Both the position numbers and the translations under genes were made by a program. Of a stretch of DNA of 64,000 nucleotides, positions 19,186 to 32,103 are shown piece by piece. The stretch lies in the NCBI RefSeq assembly GCF_036860695.1, contig NZ_JAYKGJ010000003.1, forward strand, positions 62,001 to 126,000. The letters run 5' to 3'. The notes beneath the pieces were generated by a model, which was not told the DNA's origin, did no database searches, and worked only from the letters and a program-made list of their open reading frames with translations. How positions within the stretch are numbered: the stretch's first letter is position 1; every line of letters starts with the position of its first letter. Origin of the DNA: Rosettibacter firmus. Lineage in GTDB: Bacteria > Bacteroidota > Ignavibacteria > Ignavibacteriales > Melioribacteraceae.

Positions 19186-20016
19186 TTATTTCTTTAATAA
19201 ATTCATTTCCAACTGATTTATTTGTTTACTTGGGATAACTTTAAGAACAAATATATTATCAACAGAATTAATATCAACAAAAGGTTTTACTGTAAGATTA
19301 TGAAGTAATCCTATTGGCACTTCTTCTCTTTTAGAAATTATTCCTACTGGAATTCTTGGTGGAAAAATTGTACTGAAATCAGAAGTAACAACACTATCAC
19401 CAACTTTTATTTCATAAGTAGAAGGAATATTTTTAATTATTAATTTATTACCATCCCAGTTTAATATACCATCTATATTCAGCCGTTCAATTGTAACAGC
19501 TATGTTAAGATTATTGTTATAGAGTGTTCGAACAATAGAAAAATTTTTAGCTGTATCAACTACAATTCCTATCAATCCTTGAAAGTTAAGAACAGGCATT
19601 CCGATTAGAACTCCGTCTGCAGAGCCACGATTTATAATAAAATTACCCTGCATTTTATTTACAAGTTTGGAAATAACATCTGCACTTATCAAAGAGAAAC
19701 TACTTGTGTCTTTAAAGTTCAACATAGAGCGAAGATGTTCATTTTCAAGGCTTTTACTTCTCAATCGACTAATTTCTAACATTAACTTTGCATTTTCTTC
19801 TTCCAGCTCTTTTAATGAATAATCATTTTTAAATATTGATAGAGGATAATTCAATATTTCATTCAAAAGAGCATAATTTCCAAAAGCAAAGGTTCTAAGT
19901 CTTTTTATTTCAGGTTTATTATTTAATGAAAGAAGTGTAATACTTATGATAGATAGGATTACTAATAAAAAGTATTCTTTGTAGTTACTTATTAATCTTT
20001 GTAAGAATTTTATCAT
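19186..20016 (-). CDS. mreC: Rod-shape protein MreC
   Basis: MreC is a periplasmic scaffold that activates the PBP2-RodA synthase. The 276 residues have an N-terminal transmembrane anchor (about 14-31), a coiled coil (about 65-95, ELEEENAKLMLEISRLRS) and the beta-barrel MreC domain with NRGSADGVLIGMPVLN, GLIGIVV and VGDSVVTSDFSTIFPPRIPVG. Its first base is shared with the end of mreB. Confidence 0.95.
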   Translation of the reverse strand: MIKFLQRLISNYKEYFLLVILSIISITLLSLNNKPEIKRLRTFAFGNYALLNEILNYPLSIFKNDYSLKELEEENAKLMLEISRLRSKSLENEHLRSMLNFKDTSSFSLISADVISKLVNKMQGNFIINRGSADGVLIGMPVLNFQGLIGIVVDTAKNFSIVRTLYNNNLNIAVTIERLNIDGILNWDGNKLIIKNIPSTYEIKVGDSVVTSDFSTIFPPRIPVGIISKREEVPIGLLHNLTVKPFVDINSVDNIFVLKVIPSKQINQLEMNLLKK

Positions 20017-21041
20017 CAGTAAGTTCTTTTACGAATAAAGACTTTAGAATATTTATTCATATTTTCAAGTGCTTTACCAGTACCACGAACAACAGCTGTT
20101 AATGGATCGTCTGCTACATGAACAGGAAGATTTATTTCCATTCTAATTCTTTCATCCAATCCTTTTAATAATGCACCTCCTCCTGTAAGCATAACGCCTC
20201 TATCCAGAATATCAGCAGAAAGCTCTGGTGGAGTTCTTTCAAGAGTCTGACGTACAGCATCAACTATTTGAGTTATACTTTCATTTAAAGCTTCACGAAT
20301 TTCTACAGAACTAACTTCTGTAGTTTTTGGAATACCGCCAACAAGATCTCTACCTTTAACTTGAATGGTAATCTCTTCTTTAAGAGGAACTGCAGAACCC
20401 ACTTCGCATTTAATTGCTTCAGCTGTTCTTTCACCAATTAAAAGATTATAATTTTTCTTAAAGAATTGCATAATAGCATTATTCATCTCATCGCCAGCAA
20501 TACGAATAGATTCTTCGTTAACAATGCCTCCCAAAGCAATAACAGCGATTTCGGTTGTACCTCCCCCAATATCGATAATCATGTTTCCAACTGGAGCTTC
20601 TACATCAATACCAATTCCAATAGCGGCAGCCATTGGTTCAGCGATGAGATGGACTTCTTTAGCTCCTGCGTGTTCAGCTGCGTCGCGTACCGCTCTCTTT
20701 TCAACTTCTGTAACACCACTCGGGACAGCAATAACTATTCTTTTACTTGTAAAAGTATTTGGTGTAACTTTTTTAATAAATGCTCGAATCATTCCTTCAG
20801 CAATTTCAAAATCTGCAATAACACCATCACGCATCGGTCTTGTTACACGTATATCGCGATGTTCTCTTCCCTGCATTTCCTTTGCTTTATTTCCAAGTTC
20901 AATTATTTTTTTTGTATTTCTATCAAATGCAACAATTGATGGTTCGTTTAAAACTATCCCTTTACCTTTAATATAAATTAAGGTATTAGCAGTACCAAGA
21001 TCAATTGCAACATCTGTTGTAAATAAATCAAATAATCCCAT
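20016..21041 (-). CDS. mreB: MreB actin-like cytoskeletal protein
   Basis: MreB forms membrane-bound filaments that orient lateral wall synthesis. The 341 residues include the actin-fold motifs AIDLGTANTLIY (phosphate 1), VGNMIIDIGGGTTEIAVIALGG (phosphate 2) and LTGGGALLKGLDE (adenosine), together with the conserved EPMAAAIG. GAGGAACT just before the ATG is a strong ribosome site. It is the first rod gene after purH, 8 bp downstream. Confidence 0.98.
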   Translation of the reverse strand: MGLFDLFTTDVAIDLGTANTLIYIKGKGIVLNEPSIVAFDRNTKKIIELGNKAKEMQGREHRDIRVTRPMRDGVIADFEIAEGMIRAFIKKVTPNTFTSKRIVIAVPSGVTEVEKRAVRDAAEHAGAKEVHLIAEPMAAAIGIGIDVEAPVGNMIIDIGGGTTEIAVIALGGIVNEESIRIAGDEMNNAIMQFFKKNYNLLIGERTAEAIKCEVGSAVPLKEEITIQVKGRDLVGGIPKTTEVSSVEIREALNESITQIVDAVRQTLERTPPELSADILDRGVMLTGGGALLKGLDERIRMEINLPVHVADDPLTAVVRGTGKALENMNKYSKVFIRKRTY

Positions 21042-21049
21042 AGTTCCTC

Positions 21050-22567
21050 TTAATGTTTAAAATTTCTAATGCCAGTAAAAATCATAGAAATATTTTTTTC
21101 GTTTGCAGCTTTTATAACTTCTTCATCTCGAACAGAACCACCTGGTTGAATTACAGCAGTAATACCATGAGATGCAATCTCAAGAATTCCATCAGCAAAT
21201 GGGAAAAAGGCATCTGATGCTGCAACAGCTCCATTTAGTTCGTGACCATATTGTTTAGCTTTCATTGCTGCTACTTTTACAGAATCAAGTCGTGACATTT
21301 GACCAGCTCCAACACCAATTGCTTTTTTATCTTTAACAAAAACAATTGCATTCGATTTAGTATGTTTACAAACTATCCAAGCAAATTTCAAGTCGCTTAA
21401 TTCTTTTTCGCTGCATTTTTTTTCTGTAACAAATTTTAAAATTGAGTCATCTAATCTGGAATTATCTTTTTCCTGAACAAGTAAGCCACCCCGAACGCTC
21501 TTAATCTCAAATTCGTTCTCATTAAATTTATTTTTTACTCTTATTAATCTACGATTTTTTTTCGATTTTAATATTTCCAAAGCTTTCTCTGTATACGAAG
21601 GAGCACAAATAATTTCCAGAAATATTTCATTTAATTTAATTGCTGTTTCTTCATCTACTTCTGTATTAAAAGCTACAATTCCTCCAAAGGCAGAAACAGG
21701 GTCACAGGATAAAGCTTTTTCGTATGCGTCTTTAGTATTAATTCCAATTGCAGCTCCGCATGGATTTGTATGCTTAATTATTGCACAACCACTTTTTTCC
21801 ATTTCCTTTACAAGATCTACTGCTGCAGATAAGTCGACAATATTATTGTATGAAAGTTCTTTTCCATGCAGAACATCAAAATATTCATCAATGTTACCAA
21901 ATAGATATGCTTTTTGGTGTGGATTTTCACCATATCGTAAATTAAGAGATAATTTATAATTTATTCTTATTTCCTTTTTAGGTTGATTAAATTCTTTTTC
22001 GAAGTAATTAGCAATTAAAGTATCATAATATGATGTATAAGCAAAAGCTTCGTAAGCCAATTTTTTTCTGGTTTCTAAACTTATTCCACCACTTTTAAGT
22101 TCAGATAAAAATTCATCGTATTGCAAAGGATTAGTAAGTATAGAAACGTATTTGTAATTTTTAGCAGCCGCACGAATTAAACTTGGACCTCCAATATCAA
22201 TATTTTCAATTTTTTCATCTAAAGAAATATCTTCTCTATTTACAACTTGAGGAAAAGGATATAGATTAACACAAACTATATCAATTGGAAAGATTTTATT
22301 TTCTTCTGCTTGAACTTTATCATCAGGGTTATCCCTTCGCATAAGAATACCACCAAATATTTTGGGATTCAGGGTTTTAACTCTCCCTGAAAATATTTCG
22401 GGAAAAGAAGTAAAAGTACTAATCTCAATACAATCAATATTGTTTTCAAGTAGAAGTTTTGAAGTATTACCTGTAGCAAGAATCTTGTAATTAAGAAAGT
22501 TTAGTTCTCTTGCAAATTCTACTATATTTGTTTTATCAGAAACACTTATTAAAGCAAATTTATCCAA
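21050..22567 (-). CDS. purH: Bifunctional AICAR transformylase / IMP cyclohydrolase
   Basis: PurH performs the last two steps to IMP. In 505 residues the N-terminal cyclohydrolase domain (about 1-190) shows SGRVKTLNPKIFGGIL and NIDIGGPSLIRAAAKN. The transformylase domain has LRYGENPHQKAYLF, the catalytic Lys-His in IIKHTNPCGAAIG, and VGAGQMSRLDS and ASDAFFPFADG further on. It lies 14 bp after purN, which supplies an earlier purine step with the same formyl-folate cofactor. Confidence 0.97.
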   Translation of the reverse strand: MDKFALISVSDKTNIVEFARELNFLNYKILATGNTSKLLLENNIDCIEISTFTSFPEIFSGRVKTLNPKIFGGILMRRDNPDDKVQAEENKIFPIDIVCVNLYPFPQVVNREDISLDEKIENIDIGGPSLIRAAAKNYKYVSILTNPLQYDEFLSELKSGGISLETRKKLAYEAFAYTSYYDTLIANYFEKEFNQPKKEIRINYKLSLNLRYGENPHQKAYLFGNIDEYFDVLHGKELSYNNIVDLSAAVDLVKEMEKSGCAIIKHTNPCGAAIGINTKDAYEKALSCDPVSAFGGIVAFNTEVDEETAIKLNEIFLEIICAPSYTEKALEILKSKKNRRLIRVKNKFNENEFEIKSVRGGLLVQEKDNSRLDDSILKFVTEKKCSEKELSDLKFAWIVCKHTKSNAIVFVKDKKAIGVGAGQMSRLDSVKVAAMKAKQYGHELNGAVAASDAFFPFADGILEIASHGITAVIQPGGSVRDEEVIKAANEKNISMIFTGIRNFKH

Positions 22568-22581
22568 GTTTACTCCAATAT

Positions 22582-23193
22582 TTATTCTAAAATCAATACG
22601 CGATTATTTTCTATTTTAATTTTATTATCAGCAAATTTTTCTACTACATAAGGAAGTAATTCATGTTCTATTTTCAAAACTCTTTCTGCAATTTCTTCTG
22701 GTGATTTCACATCTTCAATATCTACAGCTCTTTGTGCAATAATTTTTCCATTGTCATAAATTTTATCTACAAAATGAACTGTAGCTCCAGAAACTTTAGC
22801 CGAAGAATTAAATACAGCCTGATGAACATATATTCCATACATTCCTTTACCACCAAAAGATGGAAGAAGTGCTGGATGAATATTTATAATTTTATTTTCA
22901 AAAGCATCCACAAACTCATCTGGAATTTTTTTTAGAAATCCAGCTAATACAATTAAATCAACATTCAATCTTTTTAATTCATCAATCAGCTTAAAATAAC
23001 TTATAAAATCTTCTTTTTCTTTTGAACTAACAAAATAAACAGGAATATTTTTCTCTTTAGCAAATTCTATAGCTTTGCAATCTTTTTTATCGCTAACAAC
23101 TGCACTTATTACAACTTTTGATTTAGGAACCTTTTCATAAATTGCTCTAAGGTTTGAGCCTCTTCCCGATACAAAAACAGCTATATTTAACAT
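22582..23193 (-). CDS. purN: Phosphoribosylglycinamide formyltransferase
   Basis: PurN transfers the formyl group from 10-formyl-THF to GAR in purine synthesis. The 203-residue protein has the nucleotide-phosphate loop VSGRGSNLRAI, the catalytic Asn/His block INIHPALLPSFGGKGMYG (the GGKGMYG variant common in Bacteroidota-type PurN) and the catalytic Asp in VHFVDKIYDNGKII. It is directly upstream of purH, with which it shares formyl-folate chemistry. Confidence 0.96.
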   Translation of the reverse strand: MLNIAVFVSGRGSNLRAIYEKVPKSKVVISAVVSDKKDCKAIEFAKEKNIPVYFVSSKEKEDFISYFKLIDELKRLNVDLIVLAGFLKKIPDEFVDAFENKIINIHPALLPSFGGKGMYGIYVHQAVFNSSAKVSGATVHFVDKIYDNGKIIAQRAVDIEDVKSPEEIAERVLKIEHELLPYVVEKFADNKIKIENNRVLILE

Positions 23194-23253
23194 ATTTTAT
23201 TTTTAATAAAATTTATCCAAAATGGAATGAATAATCAATGAACTCTTCTGGAA

Positions 23254-26402
<3,149 letters not shown>

Positions 26403-26491
26403 TTATGGTAGAAAATCACGGGTTGAAAAATAAGAAAAATTGTTGATTTGTCTATAAAAAATCATTAGTGATTAAGAGAAAATTTCATTTT

Positions 26492-27445
26492 TTATTCATC
26501 AAAAGCAAAGTATTCATTGTTTTTGGGAATTTTAATTAAATAAATTTTATTTGATTTATTGGGAAGATAATTATCTCTAAGCCATGGATTTAAAAGTTTG
26601 AGCACTTTGTAGTTTATTCCATGCTTTTCTGCAAAGTTAGCTAGATTGTTAATGGAGCTTTTAACTATAATTTTTTCTGTTTCTATTGGCTGGTATAAGT
26701 CTTCTTTTTTAAGATAATAACCATATTTTTCTGGATTTCTCATTATCTCTTTCATTGCAATAATTCTTGCAACGAATCGATATGTTTCTGTATTAAGAAA
26801 AAGATTATAGTAATTTTTTGTTTTTTGACGATTAATCTGTAAATCGATCCCATTCATTCCATAATTATAAGAAGCAGCTGCCAGTGTCCAACTTTTATAT
26901 TTTGAGTAAACTTCTCTTAAATATTTGCATGCAGCTTCAGTAGATTTTTCAATATTATATCTTTCGTCAATTTCTTTTGTAACTTCCAGTCCATATTTTT
27001 TTGCTGATGCTTCCATTAATTGCCAGAAACCTGTAGCTCCTGCATTTGAAACTACATTTGATAAGTTACTTTCTATCACTGCTAGATATTTAAAGTCGTC
27101 CGGTATTCCATACTTTTTCAATATTGGTTCTATAACAGGAAACCACCTGTTTGCTCTTTTCATCGCAAGTATTGTTGAAGAATGCCAGTAAGCATTAACA
27201 AACAATTCTCTTTCAATGCGTTCTTTAACATCAAGATCATTAAGTGGCACTTTTTCACCACAAAAATCCAATTCTTCTGGAAGTTGAGGAATAAAAATCT
27301 TATAATCTGCGGGTTCTACTTTAACAACAACCTGTTGAATATTTTTTCTTTCTTTAAATGCCATATAACTCATAATTAACGAAAGCAGAGAAATTATAAT
27401 AGTTAAACTTATCCCTACGGTAACAAAAATATTTTTATTGTTCAT
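26492..27445 (-). CDS. Membrane-anchored lytic transglycosylase (SLT, MltD-like)
   Basis: Lytic transglycosylases cleave the glycan strand with formation of 1,6-anhydroMurNAc. The 317 residues include an N-terminal membrane anchor (about 7-30), the SLT catalytic fold (about 100-240) with catalytic Glu in YLAVIESNLSN, GATGFWQLM and AASYNYGMNGI, and a short LysM-like tail (about 260-310, INNLANFAEKHGINYKVLKLLNPWL). It matches the MltD architecture with only one LysM-like unit. It is located between the citrate synthase terminator and pyrG. Confidence 0.88.
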   Translation of the reverse strand: MNNKNIFVTVGISLTIIISLLSLIMSYMAFKERKNIQQVVVKVEPADYKIFIPQLPEELDFCGEKVPLNDLDVKERIERELFVNAYWHSSTILAMKRANRWFPVIEPILKKYGIPDDFKYLAVIESNLSNVVSNAGATGFWQLMEASAKKYGLEVTKEIDERYNIEKSTEAACKYLREVYSKYKSWTLAAASYNYGMNGIDLQINRQKTKNYYNLFLNTETYRFVARIIAMKEIMRNPEKYGYYLKKEDLYQPIETEKIIVKSSINNLANFAEKHGINYKVLKLLNPWLRDNYLPNKSNKIYLIKIPKNNEYFAFDE

Positions 27446-27579
27446 GACATTAACGTTATATTAAATCATTGATTGCAATATAAAATTTCCTGTTTATAAA
27501 ATAAAAAATTAGATGTCAAGAAATAAAAGATTAGGAAACTCGAATTGTTTTTATAAAAAATATTAACTGGAAATATAGA

Positions 27580-27604
27580 AAGCCGGAGTAAGATTCTCCG
27601 GCTT
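27580..27604 (-). terminator. Rho-independent terminator after citrate synthase
   Basis: AAGCCGGAG and CTCCGGCTT form a perfect 9-bp stem with a 7-nt loop, and the minus-strand reading runs on into TTCTATATTT. It lies 16 bp past the citrate synthase stop, and the stem is GC-rich in a very AT-rich region. Confidence 0.85.
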
Positions 27605-27619
27605 GTTTAGTTAAGCATA

Positions 27620-28927
27620 TTATTTTTTACCAAATGCAATTTCTTCCAGCATTGCAGTAGTAACCGATTTTGGTCTTTCAATCGGATAACCAAGAGCACG
27701 AGCCCAGATAATATTTGAACAAACACCAAGAGCTCTTCCTACACCAAATAGAACAGTATAGAAATCATATTCTTTTACACCATAATGCCATTGGATAACA
27801 CCTGATTGAGCATCAACATTTGGCCATGGATTTTTTGCTTTTCCCTGTTCCATCAATATAGGTGGAACAACTTTAAAGAGTAAATCAACATATTTAAAGA
27901 TTGGATCGTCTGGCAAATGTTTTAAGCAAAATTCTCTTTGAGCCATATAACGAGGATCAGTTTTTCTTAACACTGCATGACCAAATCCAGGAATAACTTT
28001 TCCTGCTTTAAGAGTATCCCATACAAATTGCTTCATTTCATCTTCAGTTGGAATCTTTCCTCCCATAGATTCCATTACACCATGTAACCATCGCAAAACT
28101 TCTTCGTTTGCCAGACCATGTAGTGGACCTGCAAGACCATTTAGCATAGCACTGATTGAATAGTAAATATCTGAAAGAGCACTTGCAACTAAATGACCTG
28201 TATGTGCACTTACATTACCACTTTCGTGATCACTATGTAAAATAAAATAAAGTCTGGAAACATCATCATATGGTTTACCAATTCCCATCATATGAGCAAA
28301 ATTACCACCAAAATCGAGATGAGGATCACCTGGAATAATATCACCATCTTTATATTTCCATCTGTAAATATGTGCTGCGATTTCTGGGATTTTAGCCAGT
28401 AAATTCATAGCATCTTCATAATAAGCAGCCCAATAATCGGTTTTCTTTAAGCCCTTTCGATATTCTTTTGCAAAAACTGATTCACGATGCATTGACATAA
28501 TTGCTGAAGCAAACATTGTCATTGGATGTGAATCTTTTGGTAATGCGTGAATAACATCAAAAACATAAGATGGCACTTCTTTTCTTTGATTAAACTCTTT
28601 GTGAACTTCTTCTACTTCCTGTTCTGTTGGAATATCACCAGTTAGCAAAAAGTAAAAATGACCTTCTACATAAGGCATTTCTGCTCCTGGTACTTTAGGA
28701 AGTTTCTCAAGCACTTCAGGAATTGTAAGACCTCTAAATCTGATCCCTTCGTATGGATCGAGATACGAAATATCTGTAACCAGACATTTAATATCTCTCA
28801 TCCCACCTATTACCTGATTAATCTTAACTTCATCAACTTTTACATCACCATATTCTTTCAGTAGCCTTTCTGTGCGTGGCCTTTCCTGAATAATTTTCTC
28901 TAATAATTTTTCTTTTAAGGATGACAT
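27620..28927 (-). CDS. gltA: Citrate synthase, mitochondrial/eukaryotic type
   Basis: The enzyme condenses acetyl-CoA and oxaloacetate to citrate. Its 435 residues resemble mitochondrial Si-citrate synthases rather than the short or hexameric bacterial types: HSDHESGNVSAHTGHLV, GLAGPLHGLANEEVL (catalytic His), IPGFGHAVLRKTDPRY (catalytic His) and NVDAQSGV (catalytic Asp). It has no mitochondrial presequence, as expected. A strong AGGGGGA precedes the ATG. It is 44 bp after hpnE and could be read from the hpn operon, with a dedicated terminator downstream. Confidence 0.95.
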   Translation of the reverse strand: MSSLKEKLLEKIIQERPRTERLLKEYGDVKVDEVKINQVIGGMRDIKCLVTDISYLDPYEGIRFRGLTIPEVLEKLPKVPGAEMPYVEGHFYFLLTGDIPTEQEVEEVHKEFNQRKEVPSYVFDVIHALPKDSHPMTMFASAIMSMHRESVFAKEYRKGLKKTDYWAAYYEDAMNLLAKIPEIAAHIYRWKYKDGDIIPGDPHLDFGGNFAHMMGIGKPYDDVSRLYFILHSDHESGNVSAHTGHLVASALSDIYYSISAMLNGLAGPLHGLANEEVLRWLHGVMESMGGKIPTEDEMKQFVWDTLKAGKVIPGFGHAVLRKTDPRYMAQREFCLKHLPDDPIFKYVDLLFKVVPPILMEQGKAKNPWPNVDAQSGVIQWHYGVKEYDFYTVLFGVGRALGVCSNIIWARALGYPIERPKSVTTAMLEEIAFGKK

Positions 28928-28971
28928 ATATCCCCCTACATTTTTTTTGAATAAAGTTAATAAGGAATAAT

Positions 28972-30267
28972 TTATTTAGATTTTTTTATCAACTTAGATA
29001 CTTGATATCCACTCAACACTGCGCTTTCTATTGTTGACGGTAAATTAATATTAACCCAATCTCCTGCAATATATAAATTATCAAACAAATTCTTTATTTT
29101 TTTTCTTTCATCTATTGAGTTAATATCTGGAATAAAAGTAGCTTTTTTTTCTTTAATTATTTTATAATCAATTACAAATTGACGTTTGAATATAGGAAAA
29201 TATCTCTCTAAATCCGAATAAAAAAGTTCGAGTAATTCATTGTCTTTCAAATTAATAATTTTTTCTGCTGCACTTGTCGTTAACGAAATATGCTTTCCAT
29301 GATTGAAAAGCCAGTGTATTTGTGAATCTATCAGACCATAAAACTTTTCGCTAAATGGGTTTTCTTTCAACCATAAATGGACATTTAAAATTGGGGAATA
29401 TTTTAATTCTGGTAAATAAAAAAAATTACTGGAAAGCTCAGAGTTTTCAATATCAATTTTTTTTAATGAATGTAATGGTATAGCTGAAATCACATAATCA
29501 AAATCTTCGTAGCAATTTTTATTAGTGAGAACTTTGATAACTTTATTTTTTTCAACTACAAATTTTATAACTCTTTCGGATTTATTAATTATTCCGCCCC
29601 TGTCTTTAATATATTTTTCAGAATTAATTACATACAAATCCGTCAAATTTGTTTCTGGTATTAAAATAGTTTGCGATTTTGAACTCTTAAAAATTCTTTT
29701 TAAAATTTCAGAAAATACTTTAGCTGAAGCCAATTCTGTATTCGTATTTAAAGCTCCTACTGTGAGAATTTCCCAGAAAGATTTTATCGATTCATCAGTT
29801 TGATTTTTCTTTCTCAACCATTCTTTTATTGTTAATTTTTCGAGTGCGTGATTTCTTATAAAAAAATTTTCAAATATAAATCTGATTATTTTTATTCTTG
29901 AGTTTATATCAATAGCAGAATATTGTAAAAAAGCTTTTATTGAATTGAATGGATAAAAAAGTCCAGATGAATTTAATCGATGAATCTTTCCGTTTTTTTC
30001 AACCAGGTTTATTATTAAAGCATCTGGAAATTGAATTTTGTTGAGTGCATTGATTTTTTTTAAGAATCGAAGAGTATACTTATAACAGCCCATCAAGATA
30101 TGCTGGCCATTATCATAAAAATCATCATGCTGTGAATTATAAATTGAATAAGCACGACCACCTAATTTTGGAGAGGCTTCTAATAAGGTAACTTTAAAAT
30201 TTTCAGAAAGGTAAACGGCAGAGCTTAAGCCTGCAAAACCACCACCAATAATTAAACATGATTTCAT
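28972..30267 (-). CDS. hpnE: Hydroxysqualene dehydroxylase HpnE
   Basis: HpnE is an FAD-dependent amine-oxidase-like enzyme that reduces hydroxysqualene to squalene. The 431 residues start with the Rossmann fingerprint IIGGGFAGLSSAVYLS, continue with LEASPKLGGRAYSI (FAD ribose) and DNGQHILMGCY, and end with LYIAGDWVNINLPSTIESAV, the second FAD site. The family is hard to separate from phytoene-desaturase-like oxidases on its own, but the tight hpnC-hpnD-hpnE order makes HpnE the best call. Confidence 0.88.
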   Translation of the reverse strand: MKSCLIIGGGFAGLSSAVYLSENFKVTLLEASPKLGGRAYSIYNSQHDDFYDNGQHILMGCYKYTLRFLKKINALNKIQFPDALIINLVEKNGKIHRLNSSGLFYPFNSIKAFLQYSAIDINSRIKIIRFIFENFFIRNHALEKLTIKEWLRKKNQTDESIKSFWEILTVGALNTNTELASAKVFSEILKRIFKSSKSQTILIPETNLTDLYVINSEKYIKDRGGIINKSERVIKFVVEKNKVIKVLTNKNCYEDFDYVISAIPLHSLKKIDIENSELSSNFFYLPELKYSPILNVHLWLKENPFSEKFYGLIDSQIHWLFNHGKHISLTTSAAEKIINLKDNELLELFYSDLERYFPIFKRQFVIDYKIIKEKKATFIPDINSIDERKKIKNLFDNLYIAGDWVNINLPSTIESAVLSGYQVSKLIKKSK

Positions 30268-31109
30268 TAATAAATAAGACTATATTTTGCCCATACACCA
30301 AGTGAAATAGCAGCTTTCTCAAACGTATTTACTCTAATTTGATTATTCAAAACATCATATTCTTTATTCTTAATTTTTTTCAGAAGTTTAAGGTAAATAT
30401 GTTGCATGGCACGTGCTGGAAATAATAAAGGTTTATCTTCATAATCAATAAATTGTTCTGCTTTTTGAAAGTAGTATAAAGCTCTCTCACTCTCAAATTC
30501 CATTAATTGTTTGAAATTACTATTATATTTTTTCTGAATTAATTCTTTTTCTGTATAATTAAATTTTATCAGATCTTTTTGGGGAAGATAAATTCTACCT
30601 TTATCTACATCTTTACCAACATCTCTCAAAATATTAGTTAATTGCATTGCTATGCCAAGATTAACAGCATAATCTTTAGCGGAATTATTTTTATAACCAA
30701 AAATTTCAATACACATTAAACCTACAGTCGAAGCAACTCTATAGCAATAATGAATAAGATCATCAAAACTTATATAACTTTTTTTCTGGAGATCCATTTC
30801 TACGCCAGAAATCAACTCAAAGAAAGGTTCAAGCGGAATATTAAATTGTCTAATAATCTTTGCTAATTTATTTAAAAGAAAAAATTCTGATTGGCCATGA
30901 AGAGCTTTTTCTAATTCATTACGCCACTTTCTTAATTGTTCATATTTAATATTTTCGTCTTCGTTGCTTTCATCAACAATATCATCGGTTTTTCTACAGA
31001 AAGCATAAACAGTATTCATTGCCTCACGTTTTTCTCGGGGTAATAAGCTAAAAGCATAATAAAAACTACTTTTGCTTTCTTTAGTAATTATTTTAGATTG
31101 ATCTTGCAT
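30267..31109 (-). CDS. hpnD: Presqualene diphosphate synthase HpnD
   Basis: HpnD joins two farnesyl diphosphates head-to-head into presqualene diphosphate. The 280 residues carry both aspartate-rich motifs of the squalene/phytoene synthase fold: FCRKTDDIVDE (about 43-53) and LRDVGKDVDKGRIYLP (about 163-178), plus YCYRVASTVGLMC. Overlaps of 1 bp with hpnC and hpnE indicate a coupled operon. By sequence alone a phytoene/dehydrosqualene synthase is possible; context favours HpnD. Confidence 0.9.
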   Translation of the reverse strand: MQDQSKIITKESKSSFYYAFSLLPREKREAMNTVYAFCRKTDDIVDESNEDENIKYEQLRKWRNELEKALHGQSEFFLLNKLAKIIRQFNIPLEPFFELISGVEMDLQKKSYISFDDLIHYCYRVASTVGLMCIEIFGYKNNSAKDYAVNLGIAMQLTNILRDVGKDVDKGRIYLPQKDLIKFNYTEKELIQKKYNSNFKQLMEFESERALYYFQKAEQFIDYEDKPLLFPARAMQHIYLKLLKKIKNKEYDVLNNQIRVNTFEKAAISLGVWAKYSLIY

Positions 31110-31975
31110 TATTCAAATAAAGCTTTATAAAATAATTTTATAATATCTTTCTTAGATAAAACAGGTCTAATGTTCAATGTATTATAATCAATTTCTTCTA
31201 TCTTATCTAATATTTTCTTTCCTCCAAGTATAGTAAGTTTAATCTGAAATTTTAAATTACCAGGTAAAAATTTTAATATATTTTCCCCTTTATTGAAAAA
31301 CTCTTTTGTCCTTTCAATATTACATTTTAATAACTGTTTAAAGTTAGCACTATTTTTCTTTAACTCAAAAGTGTTTTCATCAATGTCATATTTTTTTAAA
31401 TCATCAAGGGATAGATATATTCGATTTTTCTTATAATCAATGGATATATCCTGATAAAAATTTGTAAGCTGAAGTGCAGTACATATAGCATCTGAATATT
31501 CAACAACTTCACTGTTACGGATATTAAATAATTCCAGTATTAATCTTCCGACAGGATTAGCAGATCTTTCACAGTAATTAAGAACATCATCGAAAGTTTT
31601 ATATCTATTTACAGTAATATCCTGCTCAAATGCACTTAAAAGATCATAAAAGTGTTTTGGTGAAAGATTCATTTTGTTAATAGTATTATTCAATGCCATC
31701 CAGAAATTATTTTTAAAATTTCCATTAAGAGAATTTTTTAGATCATTTTTATAATTTTCAAGCAACATCAATCGAAAGTCTACAGGATAATTATTTTCAT
31801 CTGCAATATCATCTGCCTGGCGAGCAAACTGATAAATTATTGCTATGTGTTTTTTTAATTTTTTAGGAAGGAAGAAAGAAACAACTGGAAAATTCTCATA
31901 ATGCGACTTGGTAAATTTTATTGCTTCTTTATAAGCTTTATTTATAAGTCTATGCTGTTTATTCAAAAAATGCAT
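31109..31975 (-). CDS. hpnC: Hydroxysqualene synthase HpnC
   Basis: HpnC converts presqualene diphosphate to hydroxysqualene. The 288-residue squalene/phytoene-synthase-fold protein has FPVVSFFLPKKLKKHIA, ARQADDIADE (first Asp-rich motif), YCERSANPVGRLIL (the NPVGR typical of HpnC) and YQDISIDYKKNRIYLS (second motif). It is the first gene of hpnC-hpnD-hpnE, with a tRNA-Leu gene upstream. No squalene-hopene cyclase lies in the window. Confidence 0.91.
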   Translation of the reverse strand: MHFLNKQHRLINKAYKEAIKFTKSHYENFPVVSFFLPKKLKKHIAIIYQFARQADDIADENNYPVDFRLMLLENYKNDLKNSLNGNFKNNFWMALNNTINKMNLSPKHFYDLLSAFEQDITVNRYKTFDDVLNYCERSANPVGRLILELFNIRNSEVVEYSDAICTALQLTNFYQDISIDYKKNRIYLSLDDLKKYDIDENTFELKKNSANFKQLLKCNIERTKEFFNKGENILKFLPGNLKFQIKLTILGGKKILDKIEEIDYNTLNIRPVLSKKDIIKLFYKALFE

Positions 31976-32103
31976 TTATTTTAAGTGTATGTTACTTTAT
32001 TATAAAAATTATGCATAATATAAAGTTCATCTATTTGTAAAAGTAGTAAAAGGAAATCAATATAGTAATCAGGGGAATTAGAGTTTAGATGAAAAAAATT
32101 ATG

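Noticed and set aside
20466-20976. Two plus-strand open frames of 150-157 residues
   Set aside because: They are antisense to mreB, a clearly conserved gene; their low-complexity content reflects the opposite strand.
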